A DNA stretch of 64,000 nucleotides from TOLSYN sp963849065 (GTDB lineage Bacteria > Acidobacteriota > Terriglobia > Terriglobales > Acidobacteriaceae), in contig CAWKFM010000005.1 of the NCBI GenBank assembly GCA_963849065.1, positions 62,001 through 126,000 on the forward strand, read 5' to 3'. Numbering within the stretch: the first letter of the stretch is position 1; each line of letters begins with the position of its first letter. The notes beneath the pieces are model-generated. The model saw nothing but the letters and a program-made list of their open reading frames with translations, had not been told where the DNA came from and made no database searches. Positions 45,156-52,756 of the stretch are shown in pieces. The position numbers and the translations under genes were made by a program.

Positions 45156-45541
45156 GGCTTCGATCCATTCTAATTGCGCGGTGGCTTGAGGAAAAAACGT
45201 ATGGTTCTGTTCTGCATCGGGTCTGGTGCAGAACGGCACCAAGGATTGGTGAATGGTTTGGAAGGGCGGGTTTACTGGGTGGGTAATGGTTGCGCAGAGT
45301 GCGCAACCGTTGGACGAGTAGATACACGTCAGACGTAAGCCGTTACTGGGTGATCAATGGTTTTGCAATGCGTGTCTTCCACGAGCTGTGGTGCGTGAGC
45401 CAGACCGGGAAATTCACAGAAATATTGGCGCGGGGGTGAGGGGATTTGAGTGCGTGTCCGCCTGTGGGGACACTTCTGCAGATGCTCGCTTAAGTATTGG
45501 GGGGATTCCGCCGATTTGGTAAGCAAGGAGATTGGCATCGC
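45156..45541. other. Intergenic stretch with two hairpins
   Basis: About 386 bases upstream of tex. GGTTGCGCA (45288-45296) pairs perfectly with TGCGCAACC (45300-45308). A weaker GTGTCC/GGACAC hairpin lies near 45455-45475. The tex promoter and that of the next gene pair must lie here. No gene was recognised. Confidence 0.45.
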
Positions 45542-45760
45542 ATGTTACCACCGCCGAGTAGTCCCGTCTGGAAGAAGCTGGTGAATGGAGAGAAGCAGAT
45601 TCAGAGCACGAACTTCGTGATCAACATGCTGCTCACCAATAGCCGGATCCGTTACAAGCTGGAGCCCGCAAAGCTCGACGAGCTTGTGAAGCACGCCCAC
45701 GAAGTTTTCTCCAAGCATGAGAAAACGATTGCATCCGAATTGGCGCAACTCGGTTCCTAG
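45542..45760 (+). CDS. Small hypothetical protein
   Basis: A 72-residue, mostly helical charged protein (LVNGEKQIQSTNFVINMLLT, KLDELVKHAHEVFSKHEKTI). It has no membrane segment or signal peptide. AAGGAG lies upstream of the ATG, with rather long spacing of about 11 bases. The next gene starts only 11 bases downstream in the same direction, which supports a real two-gene operon. No family was recognised. Confidence 0.6.
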   Translation: MLPPPSSPVWKKLVNGEKQIQSTNFVINMLLTNSRIRYKLEPAKLDELVKHAHEVFSKHEKTIASELAQLGS

Positions 45761-45771
45761 AGGACATTGGA

Positions 45772-46752
45772 ATGTTGAAATCGATAGCAGAAGTAAACCA
45801 GATGATCGCAGAGGGCAAGCCGCTGCTGCTGGCGGGAAGCGAGGAAGTGCTGAGCCAACTGTCTAAGGGGAATTGGATCGGCGGCACGATCCCGTATTTC
45901 ATGGATGAAGGCGGCGCCGTCTGCTGCGAGTCCAGGGTCTTTGCCACCGAGCTGCCCGCCTGCGCCAGCTTTGCCGGGCTGCGCGAGTATCCGCTGGAGG
46001 CGCTGCCCAACATTTGCACCGACGCACCGGAGAACGGCGTCTCCTATCTGATCCTGCCAGCCGGCAGCGCGGTGCATGCAGCCTACGCGGCGGATGCTCC
46101 CGGATATGACGAGTTTTTTTCCAGGCCGGTGGTGGGCTGGGTCTCCGGCGTGCACCTTTCGAAGCTGGGAGCGCAGACTCCGAAGGTCTTCAACGGGGCA
46201 ACGGGCCGCGCCTCGGGAGATGTGGGAATTGCCATGCATGCCGGACTGCCGGAGAACAAGCTGGCCGTGCTCGACATCGTGAATGTCTTCAAGCCGGGCA
46301 AGGGCGACACCATCACCTTTCCGAGTGCCGGATTTAGCGTGGGAGACTGTGAGATCAACGGCCAGGCGCGCAATTTTGCCGAGTACGTCAGCAGCACGCG
46401 GCAGGATACGAAGCTTCCGCTCACGGCCAACTACAATGGCAGCATCGTCAATGCCAGCATCCAGAGCGTGGACGAAGGCAGCGGCGTGGTCAAGCTCTAT
46501 GCTCCGGTGTTTCCGGGCGTGGAGTACAAGTTCGGAGCGCCGGTGGACGACTACCTGGCCGAGCTGGCGCAGGCCATGGAGACGCACAGCGAGAGCGCAG
46601 CGTTTTCCTGCAACTGCATTTTGAACTATTTGTATGCGGGGCTGGAGGGCAAACGCACCGGCAGCATCACGGGCCCGATCACCTTCGGAGAGATTGCCCA
46701 CCAGCTGCTGAACCAGACGATCGTGCAGCTTTACATCCGGGACTTGGATTAA
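45772..46752 (+). CDS. Conserved hypothetical protein, DUF6976-like
   Basis: A 326-residue soluble protein. GNWIGGTIPYFMDEGGAVCC near residue 35-55 and HLSKLGAQTPKVFNGATG in the middle look like conserved elements. The C-terminal half contains SAAFSCNCILNYLYAGLEG and ITGPITFGEIAHQLLNQTIV. These patterns remind me of DUF6976, a group distantly similar in style to FIST sensor domains; this is from memory. A ligand-binding or sensory role is only a guess. It forms a likely operon with the small gene 11 bases upstream. Confidence 0.6.
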   Translation: MLKSIAEVNQMIAEGKPLLLAGSEEVLSQLSKGNWIGGTIPYFMDEGGAVCCESRVFATELPACASFAGLREYPLEALPNICTDAPENGVSYLILPAGSAVHAAYAADAPGYDEFFSRPVVGWVSGVHLSKLGAQTPKVFNGATGRASGDVGIAMHAGLPENKLAVLDIVNVFKPGKGDTITFPSAGFSVGDCEINGQARNFAEYVSSTRQDTKLPLTANYNGSIVNASIQSVDEGSGVVKLYAPVFPGVEYKFGAPVDDYLAELAQAMETHSESAAFSCNCILNYLYAGLEGKRTGSITGPITFGEIAHQLLNQTIVQLYIRDLD

Positions 46753-46780
46753 GCGGCTATTCCACATTCGCCAACAAAAG

Positions 46781-46826
46781 GCTTCGCAGCCGGGTACGCG
46801 GCAAGGGATGCCGCTCCGGCCGCGGG
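46781..46826 (+). repeat. Intergenic hairpin repeat, family 2, copy 2
   Basis: GCTTCGCAGCCGGGTACG is followed by a CGGCA-AGGGA-TGCCG hairpin and CTCCGGCCGC. It corresponds to the element at 8290-8333 (minus strand). It is itself bracketed by an inverted pair, CCACATTCGCC near 46762 and GGCGAATGTGG near 46831. Confidence 0.6.
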
Positions 46827-46853
46827 CTCCCGGCGAATGTGGGATACCCGGCT

Positions 46854-46896
46854 AACTACCCCACTCAAGCCAAAGGATGGCTTGAATGGGCCATCC
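46854..46896 (+). repeat. Intergenic palindromic repeat, family 1, copy 2
   Basis: AACTACCCC leads into CTCAAGCC-AAAGGAT-GGCTTGA and GGGCCATCC. The AAAGGA of the loop and the ATG at 46886 within the right arm appear to provide the start signals of the transporter gene. Confidence 0.65.
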
Positions 46897-48277
46897 TTGG
46901 CGCGGCAACCCGGTTGTGCTGCTCGGCTTCCAAAGGCGGGTGGCGGCGCAGGCGGGGAATTATTTAGAGCGGCGGAGGCATGATCCGGAGGCGGAAGCGC
47001 GCTTCCTGCGTGGGCATCCCAAGCCGCTCGCGCAAGGAACGTTCCGCTCCATGGGGCTGGGACTGATCACCGGGGCGGCCGACGACGACCCCTCGGCGAT
47101 CGGCACCTACGCCAGCGCGGGAGCAAGCCTGGGACCGTCGTTTCTGTGGATGGCGCCGGTTACGTTTCCCATGATGTTCGCCGTGGTGTACCTGTGCTCC
47201 AAGCTGGGACAGGCGGCGGGACGGGGACTGTTCGATGTCATCCGCCAAAACTACTCGCGTCCGATTCTCTACTTCTTTCTGATCACTGCGGTGGTGGGCA
47301 ACATCATCGAAGCAGGCGCCGATATCGGAGGCATGGCGGCGGCGCTGAACCTGCTGGTGCCGGTTCCGATCGGCGGGCTGGTCGCGGCGATTACGCTGAC
47401 CATCCTCGGCCTGCAGATCTGGGGATCGTACCGGCTGATTCGCGATGTCTTCCGCTGGCTGGCCTTGGCGCTGCTGGCCTATATCGGTTCGGCGTTTCTT
47501 GCCAAGCCGGAGCTGCTGCCGACGCTGCGCGGTACGCTGATCCCGACGATTGAGTTCAATAAGGAATTCCTGGCGATGATGGTGGCCGTCATCGGCACCA
47601 CACTGTCGGCGTATCTCTACTCGTGGCAATCGAACCAGGACGTGGAAGAAAATATTTCGATGGGGCGGCGGCGGCTCACCGACCGCATGGGGACGACGAA
47701 GGAAGAACTGCATCACTCCGTGCGCGACGTGGGCTTGGGAATGCTGTTCTCCAACATTGTGATGTACTTCATCATTCTCTCGACGGCCTCCACGCTGTTC
47801 AAGGCAGGGCAGCACGACATCAACACGGCGGCCGGGGCGGCGCAGGCGCTGCGTCCGCTGGCGGGCAATGCGGCTGAACTGTTCTTTGCCATCGGGGTGA
47901 TCGGCGTGGGCTTCCTCGCGGTGCCGGTGATGACGATCGGCGCGGCCTACGACCTGTGCCAGACCTTTGGATGGCGTCAGGGGATGCATGTGGAGATTGC
48001 GGATGCGAAAAAGTTCTATGCGTCCATTATTGTCTTTACGCTGGCCGCGATGGGGCTGAACTTTTTCGGCATCAATCCGATGAAGGCGCTGGTGTTTGCC
48101 GGGATGGTGCAGGGATTTTCCACGCCATTCCTCATGCTGGTGCTGATGGGGATCACCAACAATCCCAAGATCGTGGGGCGCTGGACGAATACCTGGCAGA
48201 TGAACCTGCTGGGCTGGCTGACCACGCTGGCGATGTTTGCGGCGGCGCTGGGGCTGGTTTGGACGTGGGTGAGGTAG
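46886..48277 (+). CDS. NRAMP-family divalent metal transporter
   Basis: A 463-residue polytopic inner-membrane protein with about 11 hydrophobic segments. The first helix has GLITGAADDDPSAIGTYASA, a variant of the NRAMP DPGN motif, and the region expected to supply the second metal site reads TTLSAYLYSWQSNQDVEE, similar to the distant NRAMP branch rather than the classical MPHN form. Transport of Mn, Fe or Mg is possible; the changed motifs argue against assigning classical Mn/Fe specificity. The ATG at 46886 lies inside an intergenic repeat, and the first 50 residues are hydrophilic, so translation might start later. Confidence 0.8.
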   Translation: MGHPWRGNPVVLLGFQRRVAAQAGNYLERRRHDPEAEARFLRGHPKPLAQGTFRSMGLGLITGAADDDPSAIGTYASAGASLGPSFLWMAPVTFPMMFAVVYLCSKLGQAAGRGLFDVIRQNYSRPILYFFLITAVVGNIIEAGADIGGMAAALNLLVPVPIGGLVAAITLTILGLQIWGSYRLIRDVFRWLALALLAYIGSAFLAKPELLPTLRGTLIPTIEFNKEFLAMMVAVIGTTLSAYLYSWQSNQDVEENISMGRRRLTDRMGTTKEELHHSVRDVGLGMLFSNIVMYFIILSTASTLFKAGQHDINTAAGAAQALRPLAGNAAELFFAIGVIGVGFLAVPVMTIGAAYDLCQTFGWRQGMHVEIADAKKFYASIIVFTLAAMGLNFFGINPMKALVFAGMVQGFSTPFLMLVLMGITNNPKIVGRWTNTWQMNLLGWLTTLAMFAAALGLVWTWVR

Positions 48278-48453
48278 GTTTCATGGTTCAAAGTTGAGAG
48301 GCAAGATCAACTTCGTCTCCGAACTGCGGTGCGGTCTGCGGGCGCCTGCTCCCAGCTAGCCGCGAGATACGTGTACGGCGCGCATGCAGACCGGCCGCGA
48401 CTCTTGTACTGTTAAGGAGCGGGCGATCCCGCTGTGAAGGAAGTAGCCGCTGC

Positions 48454-49635
48454 ATGAAGTATCACTCGGAAGTGTTGATCCTGGGCGCGGGCGCCGCGGG
48501 ACTGATGTGCGCTATTGAGGCAGGGAAGCGCCGTCGCTCGGTGACCGTGCTGGAGAGTTCGAACCGCGCAGGGCAGAAGATTTTGATCTCCGGCGGGGGA
48601 CGGTGCAACTTTACCAACCGCGAAACCGCGGCGGGGAATTTCATCTCGCAGAATCCGCACTTTGCCAAGTCGGCGCTGGCCCGCTACACGCCGCAGCAGT
48701 TTATCGCCATGGTGGAGCGGCACAACATCGCCTGGCATGAGAAGAAGCTGGGGCAGCTGTTCTGCGACCGCAGCGCACAGGACATCATGACCATGCTGGA
48801 AGAAGAGTGCGTGCGCACAGGCGTGCGGGTGAAGCTGGGAACCGTGGTGCGCGAGGTGAGGCAGGATGGGCGCTTCACCGCGGTCACGGGCGAGCACGAG
48901 TTCGCGGCGGACGCGCTGGTGGTGGCCACCGGCGGGTTGTCGATTCCGAAGATGGGCGCCACGCCTTTTGGCTACGAGTTGGCGCGGCAGTTCGGATTGA
49001 ATGTAGTGGAGCCCCGGCCCGCGCTGGTTGCATTCACGCTGAATGCAACCGACGCCAAGCGCTTCTGCGATCTCTCGGGAATTTCAACCGAAGTGGTGGC
49101 CAGCGTGGGAGAGACAAAGAACCCGCGACAGAGCTTCCAGGAGAAGATGCTGATCACCCACCACGGCTTCAGCGGGCCGGCGATTCTGCAGATCAGTTCC
49201 TACTGGATTCCCGGCGAGGCGGTCACCCTCGACCTGGCGCCGGGGAAAAAAGTTTTTGAGCCGCTGATGGCGGCGGGGGCGCGGCGCGATGCGGCAGCCG
49301 CCGGGGCCGCGCTGCGCGAAGTCTTGCCCATCCGCCTGGCGGAGCGCTGGCTGGAACTCAATCCCATCACCAAGTGGACCAACGCCGCGGTGGAGGAAGC
49401 CGAGCAGGCGCTACATCGCTTCCGCTTTGTTCCGTCAGGGACAGAGGGCTTCGGCAAGGCCGAGGTGACCGCGGGCGGGGTGGACACCGAGGAGCTTTCC
49501 TCTCGCACGATGGAGTCGAAAAAAATTCCGGGCCTCTATTTCGTGGGCGAAGTGGTGGATGTGACCGGGCATCTGGGAGGCTTCAACTTCCAGTGGGCGT
49601 GGGCCTCCGGCTTCAGTGCAGGCCAGGCGGTGTGA
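48454..49635 (+). CDS. HI0933/YhiN-family FAD-dependent oxidoreductase
   Basis: A 393-residue flavoprotein. The dinucleotide-binding motif is LILGAGAAGLMCAIEAG near residue 9, followed by the family signature KILISGGGRCNFTN. ALVVATGGLSIPKMG and the C-terminal GLYFVGEVVDVTGHLGGFN and WAWASGFSAGQ are also characteristic. The family includes BaiN-like and putative tRNA- or quinone-related reductases, and the physiological substrate is unknown. AAGGAA lies about 12 bases upstream. A palindromic repeat follows the stop. Confidence 0.88.
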   Translation: MKYHSEVLILGAGAAGLMCAIEAGKRRRSVTVLESSNRAGQKILISGGGRCNFTNRETAAGNFISQNPHFAKSALARYTPQQFIAMVERHNIAWHEKKLGQLFCDRSAQDIMTMLEEECVRTGVRVKLGTVVREVRQDGRFTAVTGEHEFAADALVVATGGLSIPKMGATPFGYELARQFGLNVVEPRPALVAFTLNATDAKRFCDLSGISTEVVASVGETKNPRQSFQEKMLITHHGFSGPAILQISSYWIPGEAVTLDLAPGKKVFEPLMAAGARRDAAAAGAALREVLPIRLAERWLELNPITKWTNAAVEEAEQALHRFRFVPSGTEGFGKAEVTAGGVDTEELSSRTMESKKIPGLYFVGEVVDVTGHLGGFNFQWAWASGFSAGQAV

Positions 49636-49666
49636 CGCCGGGTGCTGCAAAACAACAAGCTCAACA

Positions 49667-49706
49667 ACCCCATTCAAGCCAAAGGGAGGCTTGAATGGGG
49701 CCACCC
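49667..49706 (+). repeat. Intergenic palindromic repeat, family 1, copy 3
   Basis: CCCCATTCAAGCC pairs with GGCTTGAATGGGG around AAAGGGA: a perfect 13-bp stem, followed by CCACCC. It lies between the flavoprotein stop and the convergent response-regulator stop. Confidence 0.8.
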
Positions 49707-49721
49707 GTCGTCGCACCCGTC

Positions 49722-50612
49722 CTACGAATGGACTGGGTGTGCTTGGCCTTCGATCCGCTCTGCCACGCTCAGGAACGCCACCTGCGTATGTTCCAACTGG
49801 ATGCCAAGGCTGTTGTTGAGGCGCTTCAGGTCGAACATGAAGTAGCTCAGGTTGAGCGAGCGCAAGTGCTCGTGGAGCACATCGTAAATAGCCTGTTCCA
49901 GAAAGCGTACATGCGCAGCCAGCAGCGGTATGGTATAGCCCTGCCGGTATTGCTTGAAGCCGCGCATCTTGGCGCTGTGAACGATCTCCGGCGGCTCCTG
50001 ACCGCGCTCGGAAAACTCCAGTATCATCGCCAGATCCTCCAGCATGCGGGGCACGGCCTCGATGCGCTGCTCGTCGGTAAGCGGCAGGGCAGACAGAGCA
50101 GGGTCGGATTTCATCGCGGCCAGCGCCCTCTGGGTAATCTCAAAGGTGCTCTCGCGCAGCACCTGAGAGATGCGCTTGGTGGCAGCCTCCGGCTCCAGGC
50201 CGGGGCAGCGCAGCTTCGCCTCTATCACATCGATCAGAGTCGGAGTGGGAGTGGGTTTGATGAGGTAGTCATCCACCTGGGCGCGGATGGCCTCCAGCGC
50301 CGAGTCAAAGCCCGGATAGCCCGTCATGATCAGCGTGACGCAGCTCGGCTGGGTGCGGCGCATGGCGCTGACCACGGTGAAGCCATCGCCGGGATAGCCG
50401 ATGTTCAAATCCGAAATCAGCACGTCGAACTGGGCGGACGCTATCAGGCCCAGGGCTTCGTTCACCGTCCCCACGTCGGTTACGCTGTATCCGTGCTCGC
50501 GCAAAATCGCTGGAGTTGTCAGCCGGATGAGCCGGTCGTCATCGACAAACAATACTTTCACGCCTGGCTCTTCCCTGACGGTTTGCTCCTCGCCAAAAGT
50601 CAGTTCTTCCAT
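49722..50612 (-). CDS. Response regulator with RsbRD-like output domain
   Basis: A 296-residue protein. Residues about 18-140 form a receiver domain (VLFVDDDRLIRL, phosphoacceptor Asp in VLISDLNIGYPGDG, TLIMTGY, and the conserved Lys in YLIKP). The rest is not a DNA-binding domain. It resembles the N-terminal RsbRD/globin-fold sensor region of RsbR-type regulators: LSALPLTDEQRIEAVPRMLE and AHVRFLEQAIYDVLHEHL. The output is therefore probably protein-protein interaction, perhaps in a stress or partner-switching pathway. No cognate kinase is adjacent. AAGGAAGG precedes the ATG. Confidence 0.8.
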   Translation of the reverse strand: MEELTFGEEQTVREEPGVKVLFVDDDRLIRLTTPAILREHGYSVTDVGTVNEALGLIASAQFDVLISDLNIGYPGDGFTVVSAMRRTQPSCVTLIMTGYPGFDSALEAIRAQVDDYLIKPTPTPTLIDVIEAKLRCPGLEPEAATKRISQVLRESTFEITQRALAAMKSDPALSALPLTDEQRIEAVPRMLEDLAMILEFSERGQEPPEIVHSAKMRGFKQYRQGYTIPLLAAHVRFLEQAIYDVLHEHLRSLNLSYFMFDLKRLNNSLGIQLEHTQVAFLSVAERIEGQAHPVHS

Positions 50613-50736
50613 GACGCACCTTCCTTGGTGGTTGGGATTGTGCGAAGAAAACTACTCTGGTGCAAGTGGAATCAGGAGTGTTAAGCAACAAAACAGGCGC
50701 CCGGAATGGACGCATGTTGTTTCTCGATGATGCGAT

Positions 50737-51012
50737 CTAGATACCGAGCTTTTTGACTTCCTCGTTGTAGTACTTGTGGTAGAGGATGTTCCATTCGGGA
50801 GTGCCTTCGGGGATGATGCGGCGCTGGCTCTCGATTTTGAGGCGCGCGGCCTTGTCGAGCCTTTCCTCGCCGGCCAGCAGATCTTCCAGGATGCGGCGCA
50901 CCTCCTGGCGGATATCGTCGTAGCCTTCGAGGAAGTCCAGGTTTTTCAGCCCGGCCAGCATCTCGGTGGTCGAAGAGGCCAGTTTGTTGAGTTTTTCGCG
51001 GGAGAGTCTCAT
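50737..51012 (-). CDS. DUF507 family protein (second of a pair)
   Basis: A 91-residue helical protein with the DUF507 pattern: MRLSREKLNKLASSTTEML at the start, IRQEVRRILEDLLAGEERLD in the middle and the C-terminal PEWNILYHKYYNEEVKKLG. DUF507 proteins usually come in tandem and have no known function. Its start overlaps the stop of the upstream DUF507 gene by four bases (ATGA). Confidence 0.88.
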   Translation of the reverse strand: MRLSREKLNKLASSTTEMLAGLKNLDFLEGYDDIRQEVRRILEDLLAGEERLDKAARLKIESQRRIIPEGTPEWNILYHKYYNEEVKKLGI

Positions 51013-51287
51013 AGCACCGCCTTGTATTTCTTTACCAGTTCGTTCTTCACCCGCTTGAACATTTCCTGGTAGTTGGCCGCGCTTTTGCGCATCTCGTCGG
51101 AGTAGGCTTCCAGAATGACGCGCACCTCGTCATTGATGCGGTCTTCGAGGCTGAGCTCTTCGACCATGGAGGCCTGCACGCTCTCGGTGACCTTCTCGGG
51201 CTGTTGGGTTTGGATGAAGTGATTGGCTTGCAACCGCTTGACGACTTGCCGGGCGAGGTAGCCCACGTATTCTTTGGAGAAGATCAT
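51009..51287 (-). CDS. DUF507 family protein (first of a pair)
   Basis: A 92-residue paralogue of the following gene: MIFSKEYVGYLARQVVKRL, LEDRINDEVRVILEAYSDEM and YQEMFKRVKNELVKKYKAVL. The start at 51287 fits the family; the frame continues upstream but those residues do not look conserved. Translation of the pair is probably coupled through the ATGA overlap. Function is unknown. Confidence 0.85.
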   Translation of the reverse strand: MIFSKEYVGYLARQVVKRLQANHFIQTQQPEKVTESVQASMVEELSLEDRINDEVRVILEAYSDEMRKSAANYQEMFKRVKNELVKKYKAVL

Positions 51288-51420
51288 ACGATAGATATAG
51301 GTGTGTGGAATCGAACGCTGGGAACACGCAATTTTAACACAGCAAACAGCAAGGGCGTTACTTTGACGGATGCGCGTTGGCGAGGCGTCCCGCATTCGCC
51401 AACAGGGAGCAAAAGAAGGG

Positions 51421-51456
51421 GCAGAGGCAAAATCAACTGCAGAGGCAAAGTCAACT
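51421..51456 (+). repeat. Tandem 18-bp direct repeat
   Basis: GCAGAGGCAAAATCAACT and GCAGAGGCAAAGTCAACT follow each other directly with one mismatch. They adjoin a family 1 palindrome and lie upstream of the DUF507 pair. Confidence 0.8.
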
Positions 51457-51493
51457 ACCCCGCCCTAGCCAAAGGAAAGCTAGAACGGGGCAC
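51452..51493 (+). repeat. Intergenic palindromic repeat, family 1, copy 4
   Basis: AACTACCCCG begins the element; GCCCTAGC and GCTAGAACGGGG form its imperfect stem around a CAAAGGAAA loop, followed by CACC. The outer CCCC/GGGG and the loop match copies 2 and 3. Confidence 0.55.
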
Positions 51494-51502
51494 CATGGGG
51501 AG

Positions 51503-52018
51503 TTATGAGATCGGGGACAGGCTGTAGGCGGTGCCGTTGCTGCTGCCGGGGCCGTTCAGCTGATACACGCCGCCGTTGGAGTTGGTGTAGAAGCAGCGTC
51601 CATAGTTGGTGCCGCAGCTGGAACCGGTGATGCTGGCTCCGGTGGGCGCGGTCTGGACCTCGTAGCTGCTGCTGCCGCTGACGGACGCAGGGATGCAGTC
51701 CATGTAAAAGCTGTATCCGCTCTTGATTCCGCTGGCCAACTGCATGTCGATCAGATCGGCGGCGGTCGAGTTCACCGGGCCTCCGGCGAGCGGCGGTCCG
51801 AGATAGCTCAACTGGCAGGCGTAGGTACCCAGGTCCGGATAGACCTGCAAATAGCCGATCTGGGCGGCGTCGATGGCGCGCAGCGACCCCACGGCCGAGG
51901 CCTCATTGGCGGCCACGCGCGCTTTGAGAAGATTGGGGATAGCGATGGCGGCAACAATGATGATGACGCCCACCACGATGAGCAGTTCCAGGATCGAGAA
52001 GCCGGCTTGTTTTCTCAT
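51503..52018 (-). CDS. Type IV pilin-like protein
   Basis: A 171-residue prepilin. The N-terminus has the short basic leader MRKQAG, then FSILELLIVVGVIIIVAAIA; cleavage by the prepilin peptidase follows Gly6, leaving Phe at +1 and Glu at +5. After the N-terminal helix the globular domain (about 45-171) is rich in Gly, Ser and Tyr with four Cys. The C-terminal pair in SSCGTNYGRC could form a disulfide. It could be a major type IV pilin, a minor pilin or a T2SS pseudopilin. No pilus assembly genes are nearby. AAAGGAAAGGT precedes the ATG. Confidence 0.9.
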   Translation of the reverse strand: MRKQAGFSILELLIVVGVIIIVAAIAIPNLLKARVAANEASAVGSLRAIDAAQIGYLQVYPDLGTYACQLSYLGPPLAGGPVNSTAADLIDMQLASGIKSGYSFYMDCIPASVSGSSSYEVQTAPTGASITGSSCGTNYGRCFYTNSNGGVYQLNGPGSSNGTAYSLSPIS

Positions 52019-52280
52019 ACCTTTCCTTTGCCCCGCAAAGAATCCCGTTGCGAATCTGGCTACGACTAAGGTTGCAACCGGGCAGGGTGCGAGTCAATTA
52101 ACGGATGATCGATGGAGGTACGGCCGTACATGTACCGCCGGGTTACCATGCGCCGGGAAAGTGACCACCAGGGGCAGAGCTCCGGCAGGGGCCGGCCTTG
52201 CGGGCGCCGTGGGCTCTCGGCGTATGATGTTTTGGGGCGCTATTGCGGCGCGGCGATCCATTTGTTAGAAAGGCAGAGAG

Positions 52281-52754
52281 ATGTTCGAAGACCTTTCCAG
52301 CATTCACGACGATGTGCAGGCCTTTAGCCAGGGGCTGGGGCTGCGGCGCTTCCACGGCTACATTCCCGACGAGATGCCCAGCGTAATGTGGGATGCCGAC
52401 GATGTGTTCGAAAGCTGGAAGGATTTTCTGGAGCTGGCGCGCGCCAGCGGAGCGCCGTTCATCACCATGAACACCATGCAGCTGGAGTCCGACGATGTGG
52501 ACCTTCTGCTGTCGGAGCTTCACCGCTCCAGCCTGAGCCGCGAGGACGATCTGGATACGGCGCGGCAGATGCGCTCGCAGGTGGGGCGGACCGGCTTCAT
52601 CCAGCTGGGCTTTCCCTACCAGGGTGTCATGTTTCTCTGCGAGCTCTCCACCGAGTGGTATGAAAACTACCGGGCGCTGCAGGAGATGGCCGACGATTTG
52701 GGCGGCATCATGATCGACGGCTCGGCCGACGGCTCCGAAGAGGACGAGCGCTGA
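52281..52754 (+). CDS. Conserved hypothetical acidic protein
   Basis: A 157-residue, strongly acidic soluble protein with the N-terminus MFEDLSSIHDDVQAFSQGLG and an Asp/Glu-rich tail. AAGGCAGAG lies before the ATG. It ends two bases before the GTG of recJ, so the two genes are almost certainly co-transcribed. No family was recognised; its constant partner might be RecJ. Confidence 0.65.
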   Translation: MFEDLSSIHDDVQAFSQGLGLRRFHGYIPDEMPSVMWDADDVFESWKDFLELARASGAPFITMNTMQLESDDVDLLLSELHRSSLSREDDLDTARQMRSQVGRTGFIQLGFPYQGVMFLCELSTEWYENYRALQEMADDLGGIMIDGSADGSEEDER

Positions 52755-52756
52755 GC

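Noticed and set aside
52019..52110. A sigma-54 promoter upstream of the pilin-like gene
   Set aside because: A TTGC is present on the minus strand, but the GG of the -24 element is not at the required 10-base spacing.
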